Numbered from the stretch's first letter, positions 30,034 to 39,913 are shown. The stretch is DNA of 64,000 nucleotides from Mycetohabitans rhizoxinica HKI 454 (GCF_000198775.1 NC_014722.1:1452845-1516844), one strand, 5' to 3'. Notes: generated by a model from the sequence alone, not told the origin. Translations and numbers: made by a program.

Positions 30034-30867
30034 ATGCGTATCAATGACATGCTGAACTCGACGAGCTTCCCACCGCGCGCTCACGAGGAAAAACAGAAAG
30101 AAGCCAACGTGCAGCCTAGCAACATACAGCCCAATGCCCGGCTAGGTACGCTAGCAGATCAAGACGGCCGCGTTACCAAAAGAAAGAAAAGCGCTGACCC
30201 CACCCGATCCATTATTAAGCAGATGTCGGGTCAATTTGCGCTGAAATCGTCGAGCCCGGCCGGCGCGATGGCGTCCTCAAATAGAACCACCGAAAGCAGC
30301 ACAAGTGGTATCGATGCGATGGCCCAGGAAACGCCTACTGACACGAGTGCAAGGAACGTGGGCGCCGACACGGGTACAAGAACCGCGACTACCGGCTCGG
30401 CCGAACAAACGACTAAGCGTGCGACCGATAGCCGCAACGAGAGTACGACCGCGTGGCTGGCCACTAAAGTTGCGGCTGGAAAAGCTGGCTCGAGTGACCC
30501 GGCTTTCTCGGTGCTAAACCTCAGGCCGAAGCAGCGTCTCACAAGATCTGAAGAATTAATTAATACATATCTTCAGCGCAGTTCCAACACCAAGTCAGCG
30601 AAGTATGTAACGCAGTTACGACATTTTAGCGCATGGGCTAAGAACGGCGATCCAAGTCGAGAACCGCTTGATGATGTATTAAACTTGGAATTGACGCCAA
30701 AGAACCAGCTGGTTATTAACGCTTGGCGCAACGCTAGACCCAATCCTTACGCTCGCGAAGGTTATGCCGCATTTAACGACTTCCGGGCAACGTACGGTAA
30801 AACGGTCGACCCACGCAAAGAGCCGCCACCACGCTATGATACGATGGTGAGCTTAGATGACGCTTAG
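30034..30867 (+). CDS. Effector-like protein of unknown function
   Basis: A 277-residue hydrophilic protein with no membrane segment or Sec signal. The first 150 residues are rich in Ser, Thr, Asn, Gln and Ala and look disordered (NRTTESSTSGIDAMAQ, TGTRTATTGSAEQTTKRATD), as in type III-secreted proteins. The C-terminal part is more ordered; ELINTYLQRSSNTKSAKYVT and LRHFSAWAKNG faintly recall the core-binding fold of tyrosine recombinases, but no catalytic domain follows. The ATG at 30034 has GCGAGGG just upstream; a TTG at 30022 is an alternative. It stands alone between an IS scar and spoVR, behind a PIP-box-like element. Secretion is inference. Confidence 0.5.
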   Translation: MRINDMLNSTSFPPRAHEEKQKEANVQPSNIQPNARLGTLADQDGRVTKRKKSADPTRSIIKQMSGQFALKSSSPAGAMASSNRTTESSTSGIDAMAQETPTDTSARNVGADTGTRTATTGSAEQTTKRATDSRNESTTAWLATKVAAGKAGSSDPAFSVLNLRPKQRLTRSEELINTYLQRSSNTKSAKYVTQLRHFSAWAKNGDPSREPLDDVLNLELTPKNQLVINAWRNARPNPYAREGYAAFNDFRATYGKTVDPRKEPPPRYDTMVSLDDA

Positions 30868-30916
30868 AGGCCAGCCTCCCCGCCAAGATGGGTTGTTGGC
30901 CGTTAAGCCACTGTAG

Positions 30917-30936
30917 CCGCGCGCCGGTTCGCGCGG
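30917..30936. terminator. Hairpin between convergent genes
   Basis: CCGCGCG (30917-30923) and CGCGCGG (30930-30936) pair around CCGGTT in the short gap between the effector-like gene and the end of spoVR. There is no T-tract, so termination strength is uncertain. Confidence 0.35.
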
Positions 30937-30954
30937 TGAAGCAGCCGGCCGACC

Positions 30955-32577
30955 CTAGACCCGCACCGCCGGCGCAACGTAAGGACATTCATAGCGTCGT
31001 CGCACAGCGCCGTTTTCATCGACGCTTTCCAAGTACACATTGAATTGCCACAACCGCGCCATGTGCTTGAGCACCTCTTCGGTGTCGCTGCCCAGATGCC
31101 GATTGTCGGTCATGAAGTGACGCAGCGTGAGGCTGCGGTCACCTCGTGTGTTCACGGACCATACTTGGATATTGGGCTCGCGGTGATGAATATCATATTG
31201 GCGCGACAGCGCCTGCCGGACGTATTGGTAGCCGCTTTCATCATGGATCGCGGAGATTTCCAAGGCTTCTTTCGAATCGTCGTCCAGGATCGAGAACAAC
31301 CGCATGTCCCGAATTAATGACGGCGATAAATATTGGGCAACGAAGCTTTCATCCTTGAAGTTGCGCATCGCATAGTCGAGCGCTTCAAGCCACGGGCGGC
31401 CCGCCAATTCGGGAAACCAGCGCCGATCCTCGTCGGTCGGCTGCTCACAGATGCGACGAATGTCCGTCATCATCGAAAACCCAAGCGCATACGGATTGAT
31501 CCCGCTGTAATACGGTTTGGTCACCGGTGGCTGATAGACGACATTGCTGTGCGAATGCAGGAACTCGAGCATGAAGCCGTCAGCTAGCTTGCCTTCGCTG
31601 TACAGCGTGTTGAGCAGTGTGTAGTGCCAGAAGCAGGCCCAGCCCTCATTCATCACCTGGGTTTGCCGCTGCGGATAGAAATACTGCCCGATCTTGCGCA
31701 CGATTCGTATGACTTCGCGCTCCCACGGCTCCAATAGCGGCGCATTCTTTTCAGCAAAGTACAACAAGTTTTCCTGCGGCTCGGGCGGATAGCGGGCGTC
31801 ATCCGCATCGTCCACGGTTTCGGGCTTTGAGCGCGCTGGCAGTGTGCGCCATAATTCGTTGACCTGCGTCTGCAAATACGCCTCGCGCTCGCGTTGCCGT
31901 TCCAGCTCCCGCTGTAGCGACAGCTTTTGGGGACGCTTATAGCGGTCCACGCCGTAGTGCATCAGCGCATGGCATGAATCGAGCAACTCCTCGACGCGGT
32001 CCAAGCCGTAGCGCTCCTCGCATTCGGCAATGTAGTGCTTAGCATAAACTAGGTAATCGATGATCGCGTGAGCATCGGTCCACAGCCGGAATAGATAATT
32101 GCCTTTAAAGAACGAATTGTGGCCGTAGGCGGCATGCGCGATCACAAGTGCCTGCATCGTCATCGTGTTTTCTTCCATCAGATAGGCGATGCAGGGATTC
32201 GAATTGATGACGATTTCGTATGCCAGCCCCATCTGGCCGCGCCGATAACTTTTCTCGGTCGCAAGAAAGTGCTTGCCGAAAGACCAGTGCCGGTAATTAA
32301 CCGGCATGCCGACCGACGCATATGCGTCCATCATCTGCTCGGCGCTGATCAATTCTAGCTGAATCGGATAGGTGTCGAGTTGATAGTGCTCTGCCACGCG
32401 CGCAATTTCAGCGTCATAGCGCTCGATTAACTCGAAGGTCCAGTCCGACGGATTCGGCAATGGCTGGCGACCATTGCCATGGTCGCTCGGTCGCATGCGA
32501 GCATCCCCGTTAGCATCGTCACCGAGCATCGCGACAGGTTCCTTGCCCGACTTGCGAGATTTCGGGTTGGAGTTCAT
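30955..32577 (-). CDS. SpoVR family protein
   Basis: A 540-residue protein of the SpoVR/YcgB family, cytoplasmic, of unknown biochemical role. It occurs in many bacteria that do not sporulate, almost always with prkA and yeaH, as here. Conserved stretches visible are YHWSFGKHF-like YRHWSFGKHFLATEKSY, VINSNPCIAYLMEEN and HAAYGHNSFFKGNYLF. The N-terminal 35 residues are basic and variable. The start overlaps the yeaH stop by four bases (ATGA), which indicates one operon prkA-yeaH-spoVR. Confidence 0.88.
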   Translation of the reverse strand: MNSNPKSRKSGKEPVAMLGDDANGDARMRPSDHGNGRQPLPNPSDWTFELIERYDAEIARVAEHYQLDTYPIQLELISAEQMMDAYASVGMPVNYRHWSFGKHFLATEKSYRRGQMGLAYEIVINSNPCIAYLMEENTMTMQALVIAHAAYGHNSFFKGNYLFRLWTDAHAIIDYLVYAKHYIAECEERYGLDRVEELLDSCHALMHYGVDRYKRPQKLSLQRELERQREREAYLQTQVNELWRTLPARSKPETVDDADDARYPPEPQENLLYFAEKNAPLLEPWEREVIRIVRKIGQYFYPQRQTQVMNEGWACFWHYTLLNTLYSEGKLADGFMLEFLHSHSNVVYQPPVTKPYYSGINPYALGFSMMTDIRRICEQPTDEDRRWFPELAGRPWLEALDYAMRNFKDESFVAQYLSPSLIRDMRLFSILDDDSKEALEISAIHDESGYQYVRQALSRQYDIHHREPNIQVWSVNTRGDRSLTLRHFMTDNRHLGSDTEEVLKHMARLWQFNVYLESVDENGAVRRRYECPYVAPAVRV

Positions 32578-33845
32578 ACGTCCACCTGTTTTTCGAACAA
32601 TTCACGAAACACCGGATAGATATCTGCCGCATCATCGACCTTTTTCATCATGAAATGAGGTACTACGTCAGCCAGCTTACTGTATTCGAACCAAAGGTTC
32701 TGCACTTCCGGGGCCACCTGGATATACGCAAAATACCGCGTTTTCGGCAGGATGTCGTTTTCTAGCAGTTTGTGGCATTTTGGCGAATCATCCGTCCAAT
32801 TGTCACCATCGGATGCCTGTGCGCCATAAATATTCCATTCCGTCGGCGAGTAGCGCTCGTCGATGATCTTCTTCATCAACTCCAACGCGCTAGAGACCAC
32901 GGTGCCACCACTCTCGGTCGCATGAAAAAACGTGTCCTCGTCGACCTCTTCCGCACGCGTGTGGTGCCGGATAAACACCACCTCGATCTTTTCATAGCTA
33001 CGCGTCAGGAACAGGTATAGTAGGATGAAAAAGCGTTTGGCCAAGTCCTTGCGCTGCTCGTCCATCGAACCGGAAACGTCCATCAAGCAAAACATGACCG
33101 CCTGGCTGGACGGAGTGGGATGCTTGACACGATTCACGTAGCGCAGATCGAATGGGTCAATGAACGGGATCCGCCAGATGCGCCCCTTCAGGTGATGAAT
33201 TTCGTCCTCAAGCCGTTTGATCTCGGCCCGGTGATCACCCGGATCATCCTTCAACTCGTCCAGCTGTGCCTCGAGTTCGCGCAATTGGTTGACCAAAGGC
33301 GCACCGAGCGCGATGCGCCGACTCAGTGCACTGCGCAATGAGCGCACGACGTCGATGTTGTTCGGCGTGCCTTCAGTAGCCCAACCGGCACGCTGGTTCT
33401 TCCAACTTGGCACTGCCATCAGGTGCGTCTTAACCAACCGCGGCAGTTCCAAGTCGTCGAAGAAATACTGCATGAATTCCTCGCGGGACAACTCAAACAC
33501 GAAGTCGTCCTGCCCCTCGCCTTCGTTGCTCGCCTGCCCCCCGCCCCCACTGCCCTCACCGCCGCTGGGCGGGCGCGGAATCTTGTCGCCTTTCACGTAG
33601 TCCGTGTTGCCCGGATGGACGATTTCGCGCCGCCCGCCCGGTGCGTGGCGGAACATCGGCTCGCCGATATCCTTCTTCGGAATCGTGATGCGCTTCGTAC
33701 TCTGGATGTCCTTGATACTGCGGTCGCGCACGGCCTCGGACACCGCTTCGCGGATATAGTGCTTGACCCGCCGCAAGAAGCGTTCGCGATTCGCAATGCT
33801 CTTATTCTTGCCGGCGAGTCTGCGGTCGATGATCTGATGAAGCAC
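32574..33845 (-). CDS. YeaH/YhbH family protein (DUF444, VWA-type)
   Basis: A 423-residue protein with a von Willebrand A-like domain; the MIDAS motif is MDVSGSMDE. The N-terminus LHQIIDRRLAGKNKSIANRE is the family start, so I choose the GTG at 33845. An in-frame ATG lies further upstream, at 33929, but its extension is low-complexity arginine/alanine. A Gly/Ser-rich linker (GGEGSGGGGQ) follows residue 95. In enterobacteria the gene is co-expressed with the YeaG/PrkA kinase in starvation and stress. Overlaps spoVR by four bases. Confidence 0.87.
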   Translation of the reverse strand: MLHQIIDRRLAGKNKSIANRERFLRRVKHYIREAVSEAVRDRSIKDIQSTKRITIPKKDIGEPMFRHAPGGRREIVHPGNTDYVKGDKIPRPPSGGEGSGGGGQASNEGEGQDDFVFELSREEFMQYFFDDLELPRLVKTHLMAVPSWKNQRAGWATEGTPNNIDVVRSLRSALSRRIALGAPLVNQLRELEAQLDELKDDPGDHRAEIKRLEDEIHHLKGRIWRIPFIDPFDLRYVNRVKHPTPSSQAVMFCLMDVSGSMDEQRKDLAKRFFILLYLFLTRSYEKIEVVFIRHHTRAEEVDEDTFFHATESGGTVVSSALELMKKIIDERYSPTEWNIYGAQASDGDNWTDDSPKCHKLLENDILPKTRYFAYIQVAPEVQNLWFEYSKLADVVPHFMMKKVDDAADIYPVFRELFEKQVDV

Positions 33846-33988
33846 GTTACCGTCCCCCGCTCTCGTGAAAGGCGCCGCCCGCGCGCGGCGCGGCAAAGCA
33901 CGCGGTGATGTTCGCCGCCGCGCCGACACCGCCCGGTACGCAAGACGCCGCGTTGCTCATGGCGCCAATACGCTATGCACGCTTGCCG

Positions 33989-35911
33989 TCAGGAAGCCTT
34001 GCGCACGCGCAGATACCAGTCGCACAGCAGGCGGACCTGCTTGGGCGTGTAACCCTTAGCGACCATCCGGTTGACGAAGTCCTCATGCTTGCGCTGCTCC
34101 TCGGCGGAGCCCTTCGCGTTGAACGAGATAACCGGCAGAAGTTCCTCCGTGTTGGAAAACATCTTCTTCTCGATCACGACACGCAGCTTTTCGTAGCTGA
34201 TCCATGCCGGATTCTTGCCACCATTGGCCGCGCGCGCGCGCAAGACGAAGTTGACAATCTCGTTGCGGAAATCCTTCGGATTGCTGATTCCCGCCGGCTT
34301 TTCGATTTTCTCCAATTCCGCGTTCAACGCCGCGCGATCGAAACTCTCGCCGGTGTCGTGATCCCGGAACTCCTGATCCTGGATCCAGAAGTCCGCATAA
34401 GTCACATAGCGATCGAAAATATTTTGGCCGTATTCGGAATACGATTCCAGGTAGGCAGTCTGGATCTCCTTGCCGATAAACTCCGCATAGCGCGATGCTA
34501 GCAGTTCCTTGACGAACGATAAGTACTTTTGTTCGACTTCCGGTGGGAATTGCTCACGTTCAATCTGCTGCTCGAGCACGTACATCAGGTGCACCGGGTT
34601 GGCGGCAACCTCGGCCGTGTCGAAATTGAACACCCGCGACAGGATCTTGAACGCGAAGCGCGTCGAGATGCCTGTCATGCCTTCGTCAACGCCAGCGTAG
34701 TCGCGATACTCTTGGTACGACTTCGCCTTCGGGTCGGTGTCCTTCAGGTTTTCGCCATCATAGACCAGCATTTTCGAAAACAGGCTCGAGTTTTCCGGCT
34801 CGTGCAAGCGCGTCAGCACGGCAAACTGCGCCATCATCTTCAGCGTGCCCGGTGCGCAAACGGCAGAACCGAGCGACGAGTTCCGGATCAGCTTGTCGTA
34901 AATCTTGATCTCTTCCGAGTAGCGTAGGCAGTATGGCACCTTGATCATGAAAATTCGGTCAAGCAGTGCCTCGTTATTCTTGTTATTCCGAAATGCTTTC
35001 CATTCCGATTCGTTCGAGTGCGCAAGAATAATACCGTCAAACGGAATCGCGCCGAAGCCCTCCGTACCCTTGAAGTTACCTTCCTGCGTAGCAGTCAGCA
35101 ACGGATGCAGCACCTTAATCGGCGCCTTGAACATTTCGACGAACTCGAGCAGGCCCTGGTTTGCCAGACACAGTCCTCCCGAGTAGCTGTACGCGTCGGC
35201 GTCGTCCTGCGCATACTGCTCCAGCTTGCGGATGTCAACTTTGCCAACCAGCGACGAGATATCCTGGTTGTTCTCGTCACCCGGCTCGGTTTTGGCAATG
35301 CCAATCTGACGCAGCACCGATGGGTAGCGCTTGACCACGCGGAACCGACGGATGTCACCATTGTACTCGTGCAGGCGCTTGACAGCCCATGGGGACAGGA
35401 TGCTCTTCAGGTAGCGGCGAGGTATTCCATACTGCTCTTCGAGGATCGGGCCATCCTCGTCGTAGTCGAACAAGCCGAGCGGTGATTCGTTGACCGGCGA
35501 GCCTTTGATCGCGTAGAACGGCACCCGCTCCATCAACTGCTTCAGACGCTCCGCGATCGACGATTTGCCACCGCCGACCGGCCCGAGCAGGTACAAGATT
35601 TGTTTCTTTTCCTCGAGCCCCTGTGCAGAATGGCGGAAATAGGCGACGACCTGCTCGATGACCTCTTCCATGCCATAGAACTCGCGGAATGCCGGATAGA
35701 TCTTGATGACCTTGTTGGCAAAAATACGCGACAGCCTCGGATCATTGCGGGTGTCCACGTGCTCCGGCTCCCCGATCGCCATCAACATGCGTTCGCCAGC
35801 CGTGGCGTACGCGGCAGGATTGTTCTTGCACAGTTCGAGATACTCTTCCAACGAGAACTCTTCTTCTCTCGTCTTTTCGAAGCGGGTCGCGAAACTGTTG
35901 TAAATATCCAT
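33989..35911 (-). CDS. prkA: PrkA family serine protein kinase
   Basis: A 640-residue PrkA/YeaG protein. The N-terminal AAA+ region has the P-loop LLGPVGGGKSSIAERLK, and the C-terminal part has the kinase-like PrkA domain. Start at ATG 35911 with GGAGG nine bases upstream. It heads the prkA-yeaH-spoVR operon; about 140 bases separate it from yeaH. In other bacteria this set responds to nutrient and stress conditions; targets here are unknown. Confidence 0.9.
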   Translation of the reverse strand: MDIYNSFATRFEKTREEEFSLEEYLELCKNNPAAYATAGERMLMAIGEPEHVDTRNDPRLSRIFANKVIKIYPAFREFYGMEEVIEQVVAYFRHSAQGLEEKKQILYLLGPVGGGKSSIAERLKQLMERVPFYAIKGSPVNESPLGLFDYDEDGPILEEQYGIPRRYLKSILSPWAVKRLHEYNGDIRRFRVVKRYPSVLRQIGIAKTEPGDENNQDISSLVGKVDIRKLEQYAQDDADAYSYSGGLCLANQGLLEFVEMFKAPIKVLHPLLTATQEGNFKGTEGFGAIPFDGIILAHSNESEWKAFRNNKNNEALLDRIFMIKVPYCLRYSEEIKIYDKLIRNSSLGSAVCAPGTLKMMAQFAVLTRLHEPENSSLFSKMLVYDGENLKDTDPKAKSYQEYRDYAGVDEGMTGISTRFAFKILSRVFNFDTAEVAANPVHLMYVLEQQIEREQFPPEVEQKYLSFVKELLASRYAEFIGKEIQTAYLESYSEYGQNIFDRYVTYADFWIQDQEFRDHDTGESFDRAALNAELEKIEKPAGISNPKDFRNEIVNFVLRARAANGGKNPAWISYEKLRVVIEKKMFSNTEELLPVISFNAKGSAEEQRKHEDFVNRMVAKGYTPKQVRLLCDWYLRVRKAS

Positions 35912-36141
35912 ACCACCTCCTCGCCGATATTCAACGAGGGCTGCCGGTCAACCACCGCGGTGCACACGCCGTGGCACGCGCTCGGGCGAGTCGATCGGCA
36001 TGCCCTTAGACTCATGCTAATCCTATTTTGGGAGAATTTCACTAACCGCGCGTAGGTGCTTATTGAAACAATTTAACCGCTGGCGCGCCCTACATCGAAA
36101 CCCTACAATATTGCTCCCGCACCATTCGCTGACCAACGTCG

Positions 36142-37040
36142 TCATGACATTGGTATCGGCCTGCTTTCAGCCCTGGCTTGCGCCTGTTTCCGGTGGCGCC
36201 GTGCGAGCGCCAACTCGCGCCGTGCATCGATGACGCCACGGCGCGACACTGCCTGCAGGTTGCCCAACGCCAGATTGGCCGAGACCGACTGCGTTAGCAG
36301 CAGCCCCTCTTCCTTGCGGTCTTCGGTAACCAGCGCGATGCCATGCTGCACCGCATCAAGCTAAGACGCAATCGACACAGCGCGCGGCGGCGTGCCCAGC
36401 GCGATCGTGCCGCGCTCGCGCGATCGACGCCGAAAACCAGGCGCAGCAGCACGGTACGGCCGGGCCCAATCAAGCCGCTGATGCCAAAGATCTCGCCTTC
36501 GCGCACGTCGAACGACACGTCGCGCACGGCGGTGCCACGCTTCAGGCCTGTCGCGGTTAGCCGGGGCGCACCGATGCGGCGCGGGCCCAAGTCGACCTCG
36601 CGCGAGGTTAGCATCGCAGTGGGCTCGTTTAGGATCAGCACACGGCAGTCGCCGATCAGATTGTGCGCGATCTCGATCATTTGCTGGCAGCTGATGCCCA
36701 GCGCACCGATCGGCGTATCCGGATCGATGGCATCGAGCCCCACATGCGTCATTGCGGCACGCGCCTGCTCGCGCAGCCGCCCTTTGGCAATCCATCCCAC
36801 TGGGTTGCGCGGCAGCCGTTTCAGAAACAGGTTTTCGGCCACGCTCAAGCTTGGCAGCCAGGTTGAGTTCCTGCATCACCATGCGCATGCCCTAATCTCG
36901 GCGTCACTGCGACTGCTCGGGGCATACGGTCGTCCGAGCAGCCTCAGCGTGCCGGCGCACGGCATGATCAATCCGCCGATTCTCGACAGCTCGCCTTGCT
37001 TCTGGTGTCCGGCAAGCGCCTTGAGCGCGACATCGACGCC
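36142..37040 (-). pseudogene. Sugar ABC transporter ATP-binding protein (RbsA/XylG type), decayed
   Basis: Pieces of a double-ATPase sugar importer subunit lie in several minus-strand frames: GMRMVMQELNLAAKL, LSVAENLFLKRLPRNPVGW, LGISCQQMIEIAHNL, VLILNEPTAMLTSREVD, then after a deletion TAVRDVSFDVREGEIFGIS with GLIGPGRT, and finally HGIALVTEDRKEEGLLL. Walker B aspartate is replaced by asparagine (LNEPTA), the first Walker A is missing, and there are at least three frame changes. No substrate-binding or permease gene remains nearby. Confidence 0.75.
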
Positions 37041-37322
37041 GAACAAGGATTCATCCCGTCCCCTTTTTACTTTTTGGCGTCAATTGCATCGAGCGGCACG
37101 GATCTGCCAGCGTCCAGCGTCGCGGTGAGCCGCATGGCGGGTGCATTGTCCGTGTGCAAGCCCTCGCCTAGTGTCGGAGCCGCGGGCCGATGTGTCAGCG
37201 CCGGCGTGTCATTGCCGCCGAAACGCTGTTACGCAATGCGACGTTACTTCGGGCAGTGATGGTATGGAAGGGAGCCGGCGCGTTGCTCGGGCATATTCCT
37301 CCTGGCTCGGCTCCGCCGCCGT
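37041..37322. other. Non-coding stretch
   Basis: About 280 bases between the decayed ABC gene and the receiver-domain gene. Minus-strand codons near 37080-37180 (AMRLTATLDAGRSVPLDA) look protein-like and may be the tail of another lost gene, but I cannot name it. Confidence 0.3.
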
Positions 37323-37793
37323 TCATTGACAACCGGAGTGCTGTGGCGCGTGGGTGGTAAAGTGGCGATCGATCAGCGACAGCAGCGTATCAACGTCCAC
37401 CGGCTTGACCTGATGGTGGTCAAAACCGGCAGCGCGGCTGCGGGCGATGTCGTCGAACTCGCTCAACCCCGTCAATGCGATGATCAGCGCGTCACGTGTG
37501 GACGGATGCCCGCGCAGACGGCGCGCGACGTCGTAGCCGCTCATGCGCGGCATCGCCAAGTCGAGCAGCACGATATGTGGGGCGAAATGCGTGGCGCATT
37601 CCACTGCGGTGGGACCATCGAGCGTTGCCTCGACCTGGAACCCCTCGATCTGTAGCAGCAATGCCAGCCCCTCGCAAGCGTCTTCAGCGTCGTCGACTAC
37701 GAGCACGCGCAAACCACGTCGGGCAAGGGCCCCACCGGCCGCGGCCGTGGCGGATGACACGGAACTGGAGGGCTGGACAGGCTGCGATGCCAT
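37323..37793 (-). CDS. Stand-alone response-regulator receiver protein
   Basis: A 156-residue protein made of a disordered Ser/Ala-rich N-terminus and one receiver domain. The acidic pair is LRVLVVDDAEDA, the phosphorylation site is the Asp in IVLLDLAMPRMSG, and the conserved threonine and lysine regions read IIALTG and QVKPVD. No output domain is present. Such domains often form the C-terminus of hybrid histidine kinases, so it may be the surviving end of one, but it has its own plausible start. No kinase gene is adjacent. Confidence 0.75.
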   Translation of the reverse strand: MASQPVQPSSSVSSATAAAGGALARRGLRVLVVDDAEDACEGLALLLQIEGFQVEATLDGPTAVECATHFAPHIVLLDLAMPRMSGYDVARRLRGHPSTRDALIIALTGLSEFDDIARSRAAGFDHHQVKPVDVDTLLSLIDRHFTTHAPQHSGCQ

Positions 37794-38410
37794 TGCGAAA
37801 TCGGACGTTGGACAAGTGAACAGTAGGGAAGCTGCACCACAGAGTGCCGTGCAGCACGGCGGTCGTTAAGTAAGCAAACCCTGTTCCAACACGAAGGCAA
37901 TCACCGCAATCTGTGCTGGGGCATACGCCTGCCATTGCGCCACCTGTGCCAACCACACCCTGCGCACCACGCCAGAATGCCGCCGTGGCCGTCGGCCGGG
38001 GCGCCCGATAGGACACCTTTACACCGGCTTTGCAGAACTTACCGGTCGGATTTTTGCAATATTGGCCGGCACACCCTGGTATGGACCGGCACACAACCGG
38101 TAGGTGCTTGACCGGCACAAACTGGTACGGCGCGTCATTGGCACGCATCAGCATGTCATGCACTGCCAACTCGCCATGCAAGGCCTTCATGAAAGGTTGC
38201 CTGAGCGCCAAGCCGGCAGGCTGACGCATGCCGCATCAGGCTCGCATCGCGGTCGATGCGGCCGCTCATGGTGCGGTGCACCGTGTGCAGCGCCGTCGAA
38301 TTCTCTATGATCGGGATACGGTGGCCTATTCAAGCCGAATGGCCGGCTAATCGCTGTAGACCGCCGCCGTTGTTTCGTGACCGCGCACCCAATGCGCACG
38401 GAGGCGCGTG
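37794..38410. other. Gene-poor stretch with short imperfect repeats
   Basis: About 600 bases without a supported gene. Between 38030 and 38130 the unit ACCGGCACA-N-CTGGTA occurs about three times in imperfect tandem form. Base composition is normal. Confidence 0.4.
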
Positions 38411-38962
38411 ATGGCATGGAAACCGAACCGCTGGATCAGGCGCTGGCTGATCGCCACATTTGCATGGGCAGTGCCCGTCGCGCTGATCACGATTCACGAG
38501 ATCCAGGTCGAGATGGCCTATAACCGCACCGCTCTGCAACGCGCACTCGACGATTGGAAACTCAGCGCGCCCGAGCGTGCCGTGGACACAGCCGGCCGTT
38601 GTGCCGGGACCGCGGAGCAGGCCCGAGCAGCCGGATGCCCGGCCGCGATTGTATCGGCGCATGCACCGGCGTTGCAAGCAGCTCAGGATGAGTATGCGAG
38701 ACGCCGGCGCACGCTGCTGTCGTACCTGAGCCAAGCCATTTTCGGCTACTGGGTCGTGCCTTCGTCGTTTATCTTCGCTGTCGGCCTGGTTGTCTTATTC
38801 GTGCGATTGGCATTGCGACGCCCGTCGCCCAAGCGGCCGACGCGCACAACGACTGCCTCGTCCGCGTCGTCTGGTCCATCGGCGCCCGCCCACCCTACCG
38901 TGTCAGAATCGGCCCCCATACCAGGCCCCGTGGAATCGACAGTTAAGGCGCAAGCCCGTTGA
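38411..38962 (+). CDS. Hypothetical membrane protein
   Basis: About 183 residues. There is one hydrophobic segment near the N-terminus (WLIATFAWAVPVALITI) and another near residue 115-140 (GYWVVPSSFIFAVGLVVLFV), with a periplasmic-type loop of about 80 residues containing a Cys pair (GRCAGT, AGCPAA). The C-terminus is a Ser/Pro/Ala-rich tail. I do not recognise the family. Start is at the ATG 38411; a GTG directly before it at 38408 is possible. Confidence 0.55.
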   Translation: MAWKPNRWIRRWLIATFAWAVPVALITIHEIQVEMAYNRTALQRALDDWKLSAPERAVDTAGRCAGTAEQARAAGCPAAIVSAHAPALQAAQDEYARRRRTLLSYLSQAIFGYWVVPSSFIFAVGLVVLFVRLALRRPSPKRPTRTTTASSASSGPSAPAHPTVSESAPIPGPVESTVKAQAR

Positions 38963-39068
38963 GGGTCCCGTATTGCGCTCCGGGTGGTTTTGGGGAACCA
39001 TTACGCAGTTGGCCCGCTCCATGCTTCAATGTCATGGTAGTCCCCCGAAAGCAACCTAGGAGAATGAG

Positions 39069-39659
39069 ATGGAAAGAAGAAAGTTCATAGTGACGACCTC
39101 CGCCCTGCTCGCATCAAGCGGCCTCGCGCTCACCGGTTGCACGACGACCACCCAGACTTCTGCGTCGACGGCAGCCGGCAACGCCAGCAAGCGCCAGAGC
39201 ATCAATACTTCGGTCAATGAAACGTTGGCGCGCCTCTATACTACCGCCAACGGTTCGCGGGAGCTGGTCGCGAAGGCCCGTGGCGTGCTGGTGTTCCCGT
39301 CCGTCGTGTCCGCAGCCTTCATCGTCGGGGGACAGTATGGCGAAGGCGCGCTGCGTATCGGTAGCCAGACGGCTGGCTACTACAGTACCGCAACGGGCTC
39401 GTTCGGCTTGCAGGCTGGTGCCCAATCCAAGGCGCTGATTTTCCTGTTCATGACGCAGGACTCGCTGGACAAGTTCCGCAACAGCGAAGGCTGGGCTGTG
39501 GGCGCCGATGCAACCGTCGCGGTGCTAAAGGTCGGCGTGAACGGCAACATCGATACCACCACGGCCACCGCGCCGGTGCAGGCGTTCGTGCTGACGAACG
39601 CGGGCCTGATGGCTGGCGTATCGCTGGCAGGCACGAAGGTGACGAAACTGAAGCTTTGA
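39069..39659 (+). CDS. SYLF-domain (YSC84-related) lipoprotein
   Basis: A 196-residue exported lipoprotein. A signal peptide with twin basic start (MERRKFIVTTSALLASSGLA) ends in the lipobox LTGC. The rest is a SYLF/Ysc84 domain (LVAKARGVLVFPSVVSAAFI, GGQYGEGALRI, YYSTATGSFGLQAGAQS), a lipid-binding fold common in proteobacterial outer-membrane-associated proteins of unclear role. AGGAGAATGAG precedes the start. A small DUF3096 gene follows immediately and may be co-transcribed. Confidence 0.85.
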   Translation: MERRKFIVTTSALLASSGLALTGCTTTTQTSASTAAGNASKRQSINTSVNETLARLYTTANGSRELVAKARGVLVFPSVVSAAFIVGGQYGEGALRIGSQTAGYYSTATGSFGLQAGAQSKALIFLFMTQDSLDKFRNSEGWAVGADATVAVLKVGVNGNIDTTTATAPVQAFVLTNAGLMAGVSLAGTKVTKLKL

Positions 39660-39672
39660 GCCGCACGCGCTC

Positions 39673-39819
39673 ATGAGCTTGACCGTGACAGCAGGCCCGG
39701 TAGCGGCGCTAAGCGCTGGCATCTTGATCCTGTTGATACCGCGACTGTTGAATATCATTGTCGCGTTGTATCTGATCATCATCGGCCTGCTTGGCTTGTT
39801 CGGCGACAAGCTGCATTGA
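39673..39819 (+). CDS. Small membrane protein, DUF3096-like
   Basis: A 48-codon gene too small for most gene finders. It encodes MSLTVTAGPVAALSAGIL, then LLIPRLLNIIVALYLIIIGL and GLFGDKLH. Two hydrophobic helices around a PRLLN turn and the closing short tail match the DUF3096 family of inner-membrane miniproteins. It starts 14 bases after the SYLF gene, with no ribosome binding site of note, so coupling is likely. Function unknown. Confidence 0.7.
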   Translation: MSLTVTAGPVAALSAGILILLIPRLLNIIVALYLIIIGLLGLFGDKLH

Positions 39820-39913
39820 CGTGTGGTGGTTCAACGCACGGCCCGTGGCCCAGTCAGGCCGCCCGGCGGGTCGGCGACGGCGACACGTCTTGCTAGGCGG
39901 CGCCGCAGCGTTG

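Noticed and set aside
37684..38229. 181-codon minus-strand open frame upstream of the receiver gene
   Set aside because: Low-complexity arginine/cysteine-rich translation with no conserved pattern; typical spurious frame in GC-rich DNA.
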